Below are positions 24,623 to 32,400 of a stretch of 64,000 nucleotides of DNA, piece after piece. How positions within the stretch are numbered: the stretch's first letter is position 1; the number at the start of each line of letters is the position of its first letter. The notes under the pieces were generated by a model, which saw nothing but the letters and a program-made list of their open reading frames with translations, did no database searches and was not told the DNA's origin. Made by a program: the position numbers and the translations under genes. The stretch is from Blautia obeum ATCC 29174 (GTDB lineage: Bacteria; Bacillota; Clostridia; Lachnospirales; Lachnospiraceae): the NCBI RefSeq assembly GCF_025147765.1, contig NZ_CP102265.1, forward strand, positions 2,047,001 through 2,111,000. Direction: 5' to 3'.

Positions 24623-26182
24623 TCATCCGGTAATATATTTTGTGGTTGCGTTTGTAACATCAATCGTTCCTGCATTTTTCCATCTATCCCAAAAGGCAAT
24701 CGTTCTGGACTGTGGTCTTTCTTCTGCAAGTGCAACATGGATTTTTAATGGAATTGGTACTGCATCTCCGATCACAAACACATCGCCTGGAGAAAACATT
24801 GACGTTTCATCAATCACGCTTTCGCTTCCTTCTGGCATCATTCCTTTAATCATTGCCTTGTCATTTTCGTTATTCATTTTTCCTACAATGAAGTTTGCGC
24901 ACTGTGCCATGATTGTCTTGTTAAGCTCTGACGGCCTCTGGCTTGCAGGAAATAATGTCACACCGAACTTTCTACCTTCCTTCGCAATGTTCTCAAATAT
25001 CTCCACCATACGCCGCTGAGAGGCAGATAATGAGAAGTCATTTGGAATATATACATGAGCCTCATCGCATACCAAGGTGACCGGATTTACGTCTTTACTC
25101 TTGTATGTTCTCTGAATCTCATATACTAATTTCGTAATCACTCCAATAATCGGAATAGCAACATCGTGTGGTACCTCGGACAGATCAATATTCTTTACTG
25201 GAACATCATTGTTCAGCACATCTTTCATAAAATCATATAAATACTGCTGCGGCATATCCTCAAATAAAAACTGATATTTGCTGTCTCTTGCCTTATCAAC
25301 AAGGAGATTCACAATATTGGTGAGCTTCCCGTTGTAATCACCTTTTACGATTTTCTCTTTTCCAGCCTGTGCGCCTGATTTATAAGTCTCTCCTGTTCCG
25401 ATCATTTCTTCATCAAGAAATTTCATCAGTTTAACAAACTCTACATAGTTGAAATATACCGGTCTGTTTTCTTTCCCTTTCGGGCATACATTGTAGTAAC
25501 ACTTCCGGAGAGCTGTCATGGCTACGGTTGCTGATTCCTCTTTGATTTTTAAAATATTGGAGATCATATCCGTAAAGCCAAACATCCATATAGGGAATGG
25601 TCTGTCACCACCAATCTGAATATTTCTGGCATATGACAATTCTTTGTATTCGCCATGAATATCAAATACAATCACATTCGCCCCAGGTAATTTGCTTGTC
25701 TGCTCCAAAATTTTCGCCACTGTCTCGGATTTTCCTGCGCCGGTGTTTCCAACAATACAAGCATGTCTCTGGAAGAATTTGTTTCCATCTACATATGCCG
25801 GAAACTCATAGGCTGAATATTCTCCGATGCAGAATCCTTCTGTATACCTGCTCAGCATAGAAGCAAATTCTTCTTTGGAAATTCGATGTGCACTTACTTT
25901 CATGGTTGGATATTTGTCTATTGCCTTCTGGAATGTTCCATCTTTTACAGTTCCGATAATGGAGCATTCCAACATCTTTGTACTGCTATGTTCCAAAATA
26001 TAATCGTTTTCTCCGATTTCCTCCTCATTCTCTGTGTCAATATCTGTCAATGTGTTTACCATGGTAACCAGTTCCACTTCTCCATCTGATACAGCAATCA
26101 GATCATTGATCCGCGCATCGTCAAATTCTTTGTAGTCCGATCTAATTTGAACCTTATCGCTTAAAATTTTTACAAGTTTCAT
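24623..26182 (-). CDS. HerA-like hexameric ATPase/helicase
   Basis: The product is 519 residues from ATG 26182, four bases after the previous stop with AAGGG/GGAGG before it. The N-terminal 130 residues look like the beta-rich HAS-barrel of HerA. Walker A is VGNTGAGKSETVAKIL near residue 145, and a beta-hairpin region with FDIHGEYKEL follows. Walker B is LVCDEAHVYI near residue 360, followed by AKEGRKFGVTLFPASQRP, the HerA arginine-finger and sensor region. It would translocate on DNA in end resection. Cellular HerA pairs with NurA; here the neighbour is a PD-(D/E)XK nuclease-like gene. Confidence 0.85.
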   Translation of the reverse strand: MKLVKILSDKVQIRSDYKEFDDARINDLIAVSDGEVELVTMVNTLTDIDTENEEEIGENDYILEHSSTKMLECSIIGTVKDGTFQKAIDKYPTMKVSAHRISKEEFASMLSRYTEGFCIGEYSAYEFPAYVDGNKFFQRHACIVGNTGAGKSETVAKILEQTSKLPGANVIVFDIHGEYKELSYARNIQIGGDRPFPIWMFGFTDMISNILKIKEESATVAMTALRKCYYNVCPKGKENRPVYFNYVEFVKLMKFLDEEMIGTGETYKSGAQAGKEKIVKGDYNGKLTNIVNLLVDKARDSKYQFLFEDMPQQYLYDFMKDVLNNDVPVKNIDLSEVPHDVAIPIIGVITKLVYEIQRTYKSKDVNPVTLVCDEAHVYIPNDFSLSASQRRMVEIFENIAKEGRKFGVTLFPASQRPSELNKTIMAQCANFIVGKMNNENDKAMIKGMMPEGSESVIDETSMFSPGDVFVIGDAVPIPLKIHVALAEERPQSRTIAFWDRWKNAGTIDVTNATTKYITG

Positions 26183-26186
26183 GCCC

Positions 26187-26924
26187 TTACGCCTCCAACA
26201 ATTCATTGTAGTTTCTTACAGCAGCCTGCTTTATGCTTTTGCAATAATCACACCTTCCGCAATGAACAGGTTCCAGCAAACCGGCTTTAATATCTGCATA
26301 TCTTCCGATGTTTTCCTCCACCTGTCGCAATGCCATATCAAGGGTAGATTGCGGTATCTGCCAGATATCTCTATCCATTACCCTCTCTTTTGTTACTACA
26401 GCAAGATAAAACGGTAGCTTTTCGCCCGTAACGATTTCCACACCTTTCTGGTAAACAGCACCCTGAATGTCATATCTCCACATAGGCAACTTATCCATTC
26501 TTGCCACGACCTTTAAATCTGTGATCGCTTTTCCCGGATTATAGCTGTCCAGCTTCGCTTTCCACTTCACCCCAAATAAATCAAAGGTGAAAATCCGCTG
26601 TTTTTCTCCACTCATGGCATCCATGAATTTCGGATCCGTTTTCACAGCTTCTATGATCTGGTTTGCTCTCTTGAACTCTGCTCTCAGCTCATGCTTTCTT
26701 GTGTAAAGGGTTGGATTCTCTTTCAGGAACTCATCGAGTGTACCTTCAAAGTATCTGTCTACGAATGAGCCTACCAATAATGCCCTAGTTGTTGGCCTTT
26801 CATATCTTCCTGAGATACTGGCCATAGCCGCTGCCTCACAATTCATAAATGCTTTGTACTGCGATACGCTCATGTATTCCTGATTCGCTTCCGGGCTGTA
26901 ATAATTTTCATTATTCAAAATCAT
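26187..26924 (-). CDS. RecE/Cas4-like PD-(D/E)XK exonuclease
   Basis: The product is 245 residues. SVSQYKAFMNCEAAAMA at residues 20-36 is typical of phage exonucleases of the RecE-like DUF3799 group. The catalytic region is about residues 125-140: AKLDSY, then AITDLKV (D..DxK). The C-terminal HCGRCDYCK is a Cys cluster that may bind metal or an iron-sulphur cluster. It would resect DNA ends to 3' tails. It overlaps by 4 bp with the upstream annealing-like gene and lies 4 bp before the HerA-like gene. Confidence 0.8.
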   Translation of the reverse strand: MILNNENYYSPEANQEYMSVSQYKAFMNCEAAAMASISGRYERPTTRALLVGSFVDRYFEGTLDEFLKENPTLYTRKHELRAEFKRANQIIEAVKTDPKFMDAMSGEKQRIFTFDLFGVKWKAKLDSYNPGKAITDLKVVARMDKLPMWRYDIQGAVYQKGVEIVTGEKLPFYLAVVTKERVMDRDIWQIPQSTLDMALRQVEENIGRYADIKAGLLEPVHCGRCDYCKSIKQAAVRNYNELLEA

Positions 26925-27805
26925 TTCTTGTCACCCTCTTTGCCTGCTTCCTGTTTCTTTTCTCCTCCGCTGAAAGGATCGCTGATCTCACTGTTATCAG
27001 TTACCGGTAATCCAATTTCGAAGTAATCTTCCCTCTTTGCCATTCCATCACGTAATGTGCGGTACACTTTTTTCAATCTTACAAAGTCATTTTCGGAAAA
27101 AGCATCGCTCTTACAGCCCAGATACTTTTCAATCATTGAGATATTTACAGAAAATTCCTTTTCAAATACTTCTGCCATCTTTCTAACACGATCCACTAAA
27201 GGCTCTTCATATCCTTCTCGCAATGTTTTATTACATCTATCCACTGCTGCCTCCACAACATCACTCGGAATAATTCCAAGAATACAAGCTCTTACCCTTC
27301 GTGCTGCCTGGTTCGCTACTGCTTCGTAAATATCTCTTGGGTCTGTAAGCGGATAATCGCCTTTTCTGGTGTGTCTAATATGAGGAACGCTAAATAATTT
27401 TGTCTGTCTGGAATTGGTTTCAAGGTCCCATGCGTACGCCATAACCTGGCTGGCTCCGTTTCTCTGTTCCAGTTCCATAAATCCAAAATCAATATTCCCC
27501 CAGTTCTGCGCAATAGCCTCTGCAAGTCTTATTGAAGGACCTGTGATTTTTTCATTTCCTCTTGGAAACTCATACATAGAACTTTCTGCCAGTTTTCTCC
27601 TCTGACAAGCTCTCATAATGTTGTTATATGCCACAACCTGATCTCGTGGGAACTTCTTTGCTGCCAACATTGCGACCTGTACTTCCTGTGCCTGTCTGGT
27701 TACCATCATTTCTGTTTGAGATGATCTCTGCGGCTGTATTGGCTCCTGGCTGGTAAAATCTACTGACTGGACATTTCCCTGTGAATTAACCTGAACTTCA
27801 TTCAT
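26921..27805 (-). CDS. Putative phage recombination (annealing-like) protein
   Basis: The product is 294 residues. The conserved centre includes ITGPSIRLAEAIAQNWGNIDFGF, VMAYAWDLETNSRQTKLF, HIRHTRKGDYPLTDPRDIYE and NQAARRVRACILGIIP. These motifs recur in a widespread phage family without an agreed name. The location directly before an exonuclease gene, with overlap, is the position of RecT/Bet/ERF annealing proteins. I therefore infer a single-strand annealing role. The C-terminus is disordered and charged, with GGEKKQEAG. Confidence 0.6.
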   Translation of the reverse strand: MNEVQVNSQGNVQSVDFTSQEPIQPQRSSQTEMMVTRQAQEVQVAMLAAKKFPRDQVVAYNNIMRACQRRKLAESSMYEFPRGNEKITGPSIRLAEAIAQNWGNIDFGFMELEQRNGASQVMAYAWDLETNSRQTKLFSVPHIRHTRKGDYPLTDPRDIYEAVANQAARRVRACILGIIPSDVVEAAVDRCNKTLREGYEEPLVDRVRKMAEVFEKEFSVNISMIEKYLGCKSDAFSENDFVRLKKVYRTLRDGMAKREDYFEIGLPVTDNSEISDPFSGGEKKQEAGKEGDKK

Positions 27806-27825
27806 TGTGTTGTGCCTCCTTGTTA

Positions 27826-28044
27826 TTATTCCTTCATCATTTTTGACATAGTTTCCAAGTTCACTCCCATTCGGAAAAAGTATTCTTTTACCATATCTGG
27901 AAGTAATATTGGAATATAGCTTTCATCTTTTCCTGCAATCTTTACTTTTCTTTTGGCGTATTCCACCAAACAGGAAAACTCTGCATTTGATATTTTGTAA
28001 CCGTCTTTCTCTAATTGCTGTTTTACGCTCTCGTATTCCTGCAT
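27826..28044 (-). CDS. Small hypothetical phage protein
   Basis: The product is 72 residues, helical and charged (QQLEKDGYKISNAEF, LLPDMVKEYFFRMGVNLETM). It overlaps the following gene's start region by 22 bp and precedes the recombination genes. No family is recognised. Codon use and ribosome spacing look ordinary. Confidence 0.5.
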   Translation of the reverse strand: MQEYESVKQQLEKDGYKISNAEFSCLVEYAKRKVKIAGKDESYIPILLPDMVKEYFFRMGVNLETMSKMMKE

Positions 28045-28232
28045 TTTCTTCGTGCCTCCCTGCGTCTGGCTTTAATAAACCATTCGATCAGGAACACAAT
28101 CGGAATGATTGCCCATTCACCACCGATTGCTGCATATCCACGCTGAGCATATGCCATTCTCACTGCCGCCGCCATTAATAAGCAGCCTGCGCTTAATGCA
28201 ATCCAATGTTTTACAATCCATCGTTCCAGCAT
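28023..28232 (-). CDS. Small membrane protein
   Basis: The product is 69 residues with two probable membrane helices (residues about 10-25 and 38-52) and a strongly basic C-terminus (KARRREARRKCRNTR). It lies just after the SleB-like hydrolase gene. The pair of a wall hydrolase and a small two-TM protein is reminiscent of a holin-endolysin pair, though the location in the early region argues against a simple lysis role. Confidence 0.55.
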   Translation of the reverse strand: MLERWIVKHWIALSAGCLLMAAAVRMAYAQRGYAAIGGEWAIIPIVFLIEWFIKARRREARRKCRNTRA

Positions 28233-28241
28233 TCTTGCCTC

Positions 28242-28829
28242 CTATCTATAAAAGGAATGATTTCCCATAGTGAAAAGATATTCTGTATTGTTCTCCATCC
28301 AAGGCGAACTACCAGTTCTGCAGAAATATAACGCTCCCTCTGTATCGTCCCAGTTTTCACACTGGACCATATACAAAGCCTTGTAGCATTCTGCATCTGG
28401 TTCAACATTCCAATATCTGCCATCGTCTAAGACTGGTTCGAATTGTCCCTGCTGAAACACAACGCCCTCTACACTATTTGGAAATTCTTTGTTCTCAACT
28501 CGATTCAGAACCACTTTCATTACAAGTGCTTTCCCCTCGGTCCCTTCTCCCTCTGCTTCTGCCATTGCAATCTTCAAAAGGATATCGGAATCTTTATTGT
28601 TCCAGTTCAGCTCATCTTCTGATGCAGAAATATATTTCGTATCGTTTTCCAGTGTTTCTGCATCGGATCCGGTTTCTGCCTGTTCATCCTGAATGGCCTG
28701 TATTGTTGTGTATGTAGATGCTTCTGCTTTATTGTCGGCTTTCAATACGACTGTTACCTGAGCTGCCAAAAGTATCATTGCCGCATCTACCGCATATACT
28801 TTTAATTTTCTTCGTGTACTCTTACGCAC
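28242..28829 (-). CDS. SleB/CwlJ-type cell wall hydrolase, secreted
   Basis: The product is 195 residues from a GTG start at 28829, which overlaps the stop of the small gene before it. Residues 1-37 are a basic, then hydrophobic, signal-anchor or signal peptide (KLKVYAVDAAMILLAAQVTVVL). The hydrolase domain begins at about residue 80 with LLKIAMAEAEGEGTEGKALVMKVVLNR, typical of the SleB/CwlJ family, and QGQFEPVLDDGRYW follows. These enzymes act on peptidoglycan, as in spore cortex lysis. A secreted hydrolase in the early region of a prophage is unusual. Confidence 0.85.
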   Translation of the reverse strand: MRKSTRRKLKVYAVDAAMILLAAQVTVVLKADNKAEASTYTTIQAIQDEQAETGSDAETLENDTKYISASEDELNWNNKDSDILLKIAMAEAEGEGTEGKALVMKVVLNRVENKEFPNSVEGVVFQQGQFEPVLDDGRYWNVEPDAECYKALYMVQCENWDDTEGALYFCRTGSSPWMENNTEYLFTMGNHSFYR

Positions 28830-28974
28830 TTTTTACCTCATCTTTCTCATACGGATTTACAAATATGCCAAGATCAATTCCCTGTAAGGCTCTTGCCTCT
28901 TTTATAATTTCTGCATCGTTCTCTATTCCGTATCGTTCCTTCAAAATCTGTCTCAGCTTTTCTTTCAGTTCCAT
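28822..28974 (-). CDS. Very small phage protein upstream of the hydrolase
   Basis: This 50-codon gene starts at ATG 28974, with AAAGAGG nine bases before, and its stop overlaps the GTG of the hydrolase. The product is charged and helical (KEKLRQILKERYGIENDAE, EARALQGIDLGIFVNP). No family is recognised. The overlap suggests translational coupling to the hydrolase. Confidence 0.5.
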   Translation of the reverse strand: MELKEKLRQILKERYGIENDAEIIKEARALQGIDLGIFVNPYEKDEVKSA

Positions 28975-28993
28975 TCGTATCAGCCTCTTTCAT

Positions 28994-29482
28994 CTACTTC
29001 TGAAATTTCTCGGCCAGCATCCGCAACTCCGAAATTGCTGTTGCCAAAATTTCCAGCTCTTTCACTATTCCGTCAAATTCTTCCTGCTCATCTGCTGTAA
29101 TTTCTCCATCTTCCGCAATACTAAGCAGTTGTTTCTTCATGCTTCGAACACCATCTTCATCCAGGCTGTTCAGAATTTTTACAGTAATTCCTTGCAAACC
29201 GCTTACCTGTGTCGCCAAAGGAAGATTCCGTCCTATCGGGCATTCATGTTTGCAATAATAACTGCGTAATTCCGGTGTCTTATACAGATCAGACATCATC
29301 ACTACTGTATCTGGTGGTACGTTTTTGGTTACTCCCAGCTCATGATTTGCCAGAGTTGATGTTGAGATACCCAATAACTCAGCAGCTCTTTCTCTACTGT
29401 TTAGAAGATCATTGTATTTTGCAGCCTTTACTCTACAAGCAAAATAAATGTTCTTGCCTTCTTTCGTACAATCAAACTCCAT
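28994..29482 (-). CDS. Phage HTH regulator, XRE-like
   Basis: The product is 162 residues from ATG 29482, with AGAGGTG eight bases upstream; an upstream ATG at 29500 lacks a good site. Residues 28-55 form the HTH: SRERAAELLGISTSTLANHELG. Two Cys-containing segments (YYCKHECPIG) follow, then a helical C-terminus (MKKQLLSIAEDGEITADEQEEFD). It is the second gene of the early operon after the Cro-like gene. It probably controls early phage expression. Confidence 0.7.
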   Translation of the reverse strand: MEFDCTKEGKNIYFACRVKAAKYNDLLNSRERAAELLGISTSTLANHELGVTKNVPPDTVVMMSDLYKTPELRSYYCKHECPIGRNLPLATQVSGLQGITVKILNSLDEDGVRSMKKQLLSIAEDGEITADEQEEFDGIVKELEILATAISELRMLAEKFQK

Positions 29483-29520
29483 TCTGTTTTCACCTCTCAT
29501 CTTTTATAATGAGTTCATGC

Positions 29521-29730
29521 TCAATCATCCGAGCAAGAATCATCATCAGTAATATTCAAATAATCACTTATTCTTTTTCTGATTGGAGGTGATACCACAC
29601 GACCATTTAAAACTGACGAAATGTATGAGCGATTGTTGCCGAGCCTCTCTGCCATATCAGAAACTCCGATATCTTTCTGAATCATGGCAATCTTGGCTTT
29701 TTTGCACCAAGGAGACAACTTTTCCGCCAT
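29521..29730 (-). CDS. Cro-like HTH regulator
   Basis: The product is 69 residues. The HTH is at about residues 23-45: VSDMAERLGNNRSYISSVLNG. The gene has AAGGAG before its ATG, is divergent from the repressor gene and is the first leftward gene. Size and position fit a Cro-type regulator acting on the intervening operators. The acidic C-terminus (TDDDSCSDD) is unusual. Confidence 0.75.
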   Translation of the reverse strand: MAEKLSPWCKKAKIAMIQKDIGVSDMAERLGNNRSYISSVLNGRVVSPPIRKRISDYLNITDDDSCSDD

Positions 29731-29914
29731 ATGTTTTGCTCCTTTCTTTTCTTTACTTTTGTTGCATTTTTCTTTATAATGAAGATTGATTTTATCTTTA
29801 AAATGAACTCTAAAATCATCTTCAAAATCATCTTACATTTGTTATATTAACTCGTAATAATGAGTAGGTCAATACCTTTTGCTCATTTTATTGAGTTTTT
29901 ATCAAGGAGGTACT
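29731..29914. promoter_or_regulatory. Divergent lysogeny-switch promoter/operator region
   Basis: This AT-rich region separates the Cro-like and repressor genes. It contains two CTC-N8-GAG palindromes (29851-29864 and 29882-29895, 31 bases apart) and a tandem repeat of AAAATCATCTT (29812, 29824). A leftward -35/-10 pair TTGAAG ... TTTAAA with 17-base spacing and a rightward TTACAT ... TAATAA pair with 16-base spacing are plausible; both overlap the repeats. This matches repressor/Cro control of diverging promoters. Confidence 0.65.
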
Positions 29915-30268
29915 ATGTTCTACGATAATTTTAAGGCTGCTTGTGAACGAAAAGGCACCACTATAACAGCTGTTTTAGCGGATATAGGCAGAGCAAGTGG
30001 CAATACTGGTGGTTGGAAAATGGGGAAATTCCCACGATTGGACATTGTTATGGAAATTGCAGAACATCTTCAAATCAGCATTGATGAATTGGTTTATGGG
30101 TTAGGTCAAGCTCCATATTCCGGACAAACTCAGAATTGTGAGTTAAGCAGTGAGTGGGGAGATATCATCTCTCAGATACCAGAGGATCGCCAACAGCTTT
30201 GCAAGGATTTTCTACGTACTCATATGGTTTCTACTCCAAAGAAATACGCTGATAATAAGAGGGCGTAA
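29915..30268 (+). CDS. CI-like phage repressor
   Basis: The product is 117 residues from ATG 29915, with AAGGAGG five bases upstream. The HTH lies at about residues 18-55 (TITAVLADIGRASGNTGGWK, IVMEIAEHLQISIDELVYG). The C-terminal half is short (SEWGDIISQIPEDRQQLCKDFLRTH). There is no LexA-like peptidase domain, so it would not be self-cleaved after RecA activation. It is divergent from the Cro-like gene and followed by the integrase on the same strand. Confidence 0.8.
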   Translation: MFYDNFKAACERKGTTITAVLADIGRASGNTGGWKMGKFPRLDIVMEIAEHLQISIDELVYGLGQAPYSGQTQNCELSSEWGDIISQIPEDRQQLCKDFLRTHMVSTPKKYADNKRA

Positions 30269-30329
30269 TATCTCCTGACTATTTTGAATGGTATCGGAAT
30301 AACAGAAACAAATAACAGGAGGTTTTCTT

Positions 30330-30494
30330 ATGAATAAAAAGATTACTATTCAGCCACAAGCACCACTTGTTCCAGAAAAAGACGCTTTTGTCTTGGAACT
30401 TCAACGCCTCCTCGCCTGCTATCAACTGGCAGATCAAAGAGACAGGGAAATTGTGTGGTCTGTGCTCAACAAATATGTACCACATATTGTTTAA
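30330..30494 (+). CDS. Small prophage protein between repressor and integrase
   Basis: This 54-codon gene begins at ATG 30330 with a strong GGAGG site seven bases before. The product (NKKITIQPQAPLVPEKD, then LQRLLACYQLADQRDREIVW) is mostly helical. It might be an excisionase-like or immunity-associated factor by position, but no HTH is evident. A hairpin follows its stop. Confidence 0.6.
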   Translation: MNKKITIQPQAPLVPEKDAFVLELQRLLACYQLADQRDREIVWSVLNKYVPHIV

Positions 30495-30505
30495 AATCAA
30501 AGGAT

Positions 30506-30528
30506 AGCCCCATGCAGGGGCTTTCTTT
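30506..30528 (+). terminator. Hairpin before the integrase gene
   Basis: AGCCCC pairs with GGGGCT around a five-base loop, followed by TTCTTTAT. It lies 12 bases after the small gene and 20 bases before the integrase start. It could be a partial terminator that keeps integrase low in the lysogen. Confidence 0.6.
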
Positions 30529-30548
30529 ATGCACTTGGGAGAAATATT

Positions 30549-32291
30549 ATGGTAAGAAGAAAAACCGCTTTAAGGGGCGTATCTGCGTCCACTCGCATAA
30601 CTAAAGTAGCAATATACATCAGAGTTTCTACCATACACCAGGTAGACAAAGATTCCATACCTATGCAGAAGAAGGACCTCATAGCGTATTGTCAGCTTAT
30701 TCTTGGCACTGATAATTATGAGATTTTTGAAGATGCTGGTTACTCAGGAAAAAACACTGATCGTCCAGCTTTCCAAGATATGATGGGAAGGATCCGGAAG
30801 GGTGAGTTCACTCATGTTCTTGTTTGGAAAATTGATAGAATATCCAGAAATCTTCTGGACTTTGCAGAAATGTACGAAGAACTTCAATCACTGCGTGTTA
30901 CCTTCGTAAGTAAAAATGAGCAGTTTGATACCTCCACTGCTATTGGCGAAGCTATGTTAAAAATTGTTTTGGTATTTGCTGAGTTGGAAAGAAACATGAC
31001 CTCGGAGCGTGTCACAGCAACGATGATATCCAGAGCCAACAATGGGCAATGGAACGGGGGGAGGATTCCTTTTGGTTATTCCTACGATTCTGGAACATCT
31101 ACTTTCTCTATCAGGGAAGACGAGGCCGTAGTATGCCGCAGGCTAAAAGACCTATATCTGGACAATAAATCCCTCGTCTATACTGCAAGGGCTCTGAATG
31201 CAGACGGTTATAAAACCAGGGCAGGTGCGGACTGGACACCTACTGCGGTATGGATTATTGCATCCAGTCCATTTTACGCCGGCATTTATCGCTATAACCG
31301 GTATAAGGGAACAGAGAACAGAACTCTCAATCCAGAGGAAGAATGGGTAATGATTCCAGAGCATCATCCTGCTATTTTTACTTTGGAAGAACACGAAGCA
31401 ATGAAGTCCTCATTAAAAACAAATGCCAGATACGTTGATAATCCAGTTGGAAAACCGCACGCTACTGCCAATATCCATATATTTCAGGGAATTGCCTATT
31501 GTGGCAAATGCGGAAACAAAATGGTTTCCACTCCCGGAAAGAAACACGCTGACGGGTACCGGCCATCAAATTATAGTTGCCCCCTGCATCGTAGAAGTAA
31601 AAAATGCGACAATGCCACTGTGAATGATATGATCGTTGGAGAATTTGCCATCAATTATATTTTGAATATGCTCAATGCAAAGAAAACATTTTCCAATATC
31701 GACACTCCCGAAGAATTGCAGCGGCATTTGCTGACCGGTTCCACATTTTCTGATATTTCCTCCATTGAGGAAGATGGGCTAAATGATTTCTTCAATCTTT
31801 TATCCAGGTATGGTTCAGATAATTCTTATGTTTTTGCAATAAAAACTCCCCGAAGGAAAAAAGCGTCTGTTAATCCTGAACTTGCTGCTCTCCGGAAGGA
31901 AAAAGAAAAGCAGGAACGTGCTTTACAGCGATTGCAAGACTTATATTTGTATTCAGACAAATCTATGTCGGAAAAAGACTTCATTCTCCGAAAATCTGAA
32001 ATATCTGATCGTTTAAAAGACATTAATGCTCAGCTTGGCCTTATTACTCAAAATCCGGATTCTCTGCTATCCGATGAGGAGTTTATAAAACAGGCCAGTC
32101 ATCTTCTCATACAGAAAGAATTAAAAGGCAGAAAATATATCTATTACAAAAATCTTGCAACCTCAGTGGATCCGGAAATTCTCAGGACGTACATGGAAAC
32201 GATTCTTGATTCCATGTATATTATTGATGGTCGTATAAGTTCCATTGTCTTTAAAAATGGTCTTACGCACAAATTCATCTATAAAAATTGA
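30549..32291 (+). CDS. Large serine recombinase (phage integrase)
   Basis: The product is 580 residues. The catalytic serine is S27 in AIYIRVST, with EDAGYSGKNTDRPAF and KIDRISRN completing the resolvase domain (1-150). A recombinase domain with GRIPFGYSYD follows (170-300). A zinc ribbon is at about 317-350 (CGKCGNKM ... CPLHRRSKKC). A coiled coil rich in Lys/Glu lies at about residues 430-500, the usual place for directionality control. It would integrate and excise the prophage without host factors. It lies at the right end, next to queA, as expected for an att-adjacent integrase. Confidence 0.95.
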   Translation: MVRRKTALRGVSASTRITKVAIYIRVSTIHQVDKDSIPMQKKDLIAYCQLILGTDNYEIFEDAGYSGKNTDRPAFQDMMGRIRKGEFTHVLVWKIDRISRNLLDFAEMYEELQSLRVTFVSKNEQFDTSTAIGEAMLKIVLVFAELERNMTSERVTATMISRANNGQWNGGRIPFGYSYDSGTSTFSIREDEAVVCRRLKDLYLDNKSLVYTARALNADGYKTRAGADWTPTAVWIIASSPFYAGIYRYNRYKGTENRTLNPEEEWVMIPEHHPAIFTLEEHEAMKSSLKTNARYVDNPVGKPHATANIHIFQGIAYCGKCGNKMVSTPGKKHADGYRPSNYSCPLHRRSKKCDNATVNDMIVGEFAINYILNMLNAKKTFSNIDTPEELQRHLLTGSTFSDISSIEEDGLNDFFNLLSRYGSDNSYVFAIKTPRRKKASVNPELAALRKEKEKQERALQRLQDLYLYSDKSMSEKDFILRKSEISDRLKDINAQLGLITQNPDSLLSDEEFIKQASHLLIQKELKGRKYIYYKNLATSVDPEILRTYMETILDSMYIIDGRISSIVFKNGLTHKFIYKN

Positions 32292-32310
32292 CACCGACAT
32301 AAATGTCGGG

Positions 32311-32360
32311 CACAAAAATAACCAGGAAGTATTCGTACCTCCTGGTTATTCTTATATTTT
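32311..32360. terminator. Bidirectional terminator between prophage and queA
   Basis: An 11-bp perfect arm AATAACCAGGA pairs with TCCTGGTTATT (32317-32350), extended by GTA/TAC around a TTCG tetraloop with one mismatch. A T-rich tract follows on the right, and A-rich sequence on the left gives a U-tract for the minus strand. It would end transcription from both the integrase and queA. Confidence 0.85.
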
Positions 32361-32400
32361 CTGTGTTTTTTCTCCATCCAACAAATGTTAGAAATGGATG

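Larger units (their letters stand above)
1..32316. mobile_element. PBSX-like contractile-tailed prophage, left end outside window
   Basis: A continuous set of phage genes runs from the window edge to the serine integrase: lysogeny switch, replication and recombination, terminase, portal, capsid, sheath, tube and tape measure. The order of portal, minor head, XkdF-like, capsid, connectors, sheath, tube, chaperone and tape measure matches B. subtilis PBSX and skin. The right boundary must lie between the integrase stop (32291) and the end of queA (32401). The left boundary, baseplate, tail fibre and lysis genes are beyond position 1. No att core can be named because only one end is visible. Confidence 0.95.

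Noticed and set aside
26187..26924. NurA partner of the HerA-like ATPase
   Set aside because: The sequence shows a RecE/Cas4-like start and Cys cluster, not NurA motifs.
28242..28829. Standard phage endolysin
   Set aside because: The domain fits SleB/CwlJ, it has a signal sequence, and it lies in the early region, not next to tail genes.
30279..30500. Minus-strand frame opposite the small gene at 30330
   Set aside because: The plus-strand frame has a strong GGAGG site and sensible composition; the minus frame has neither.
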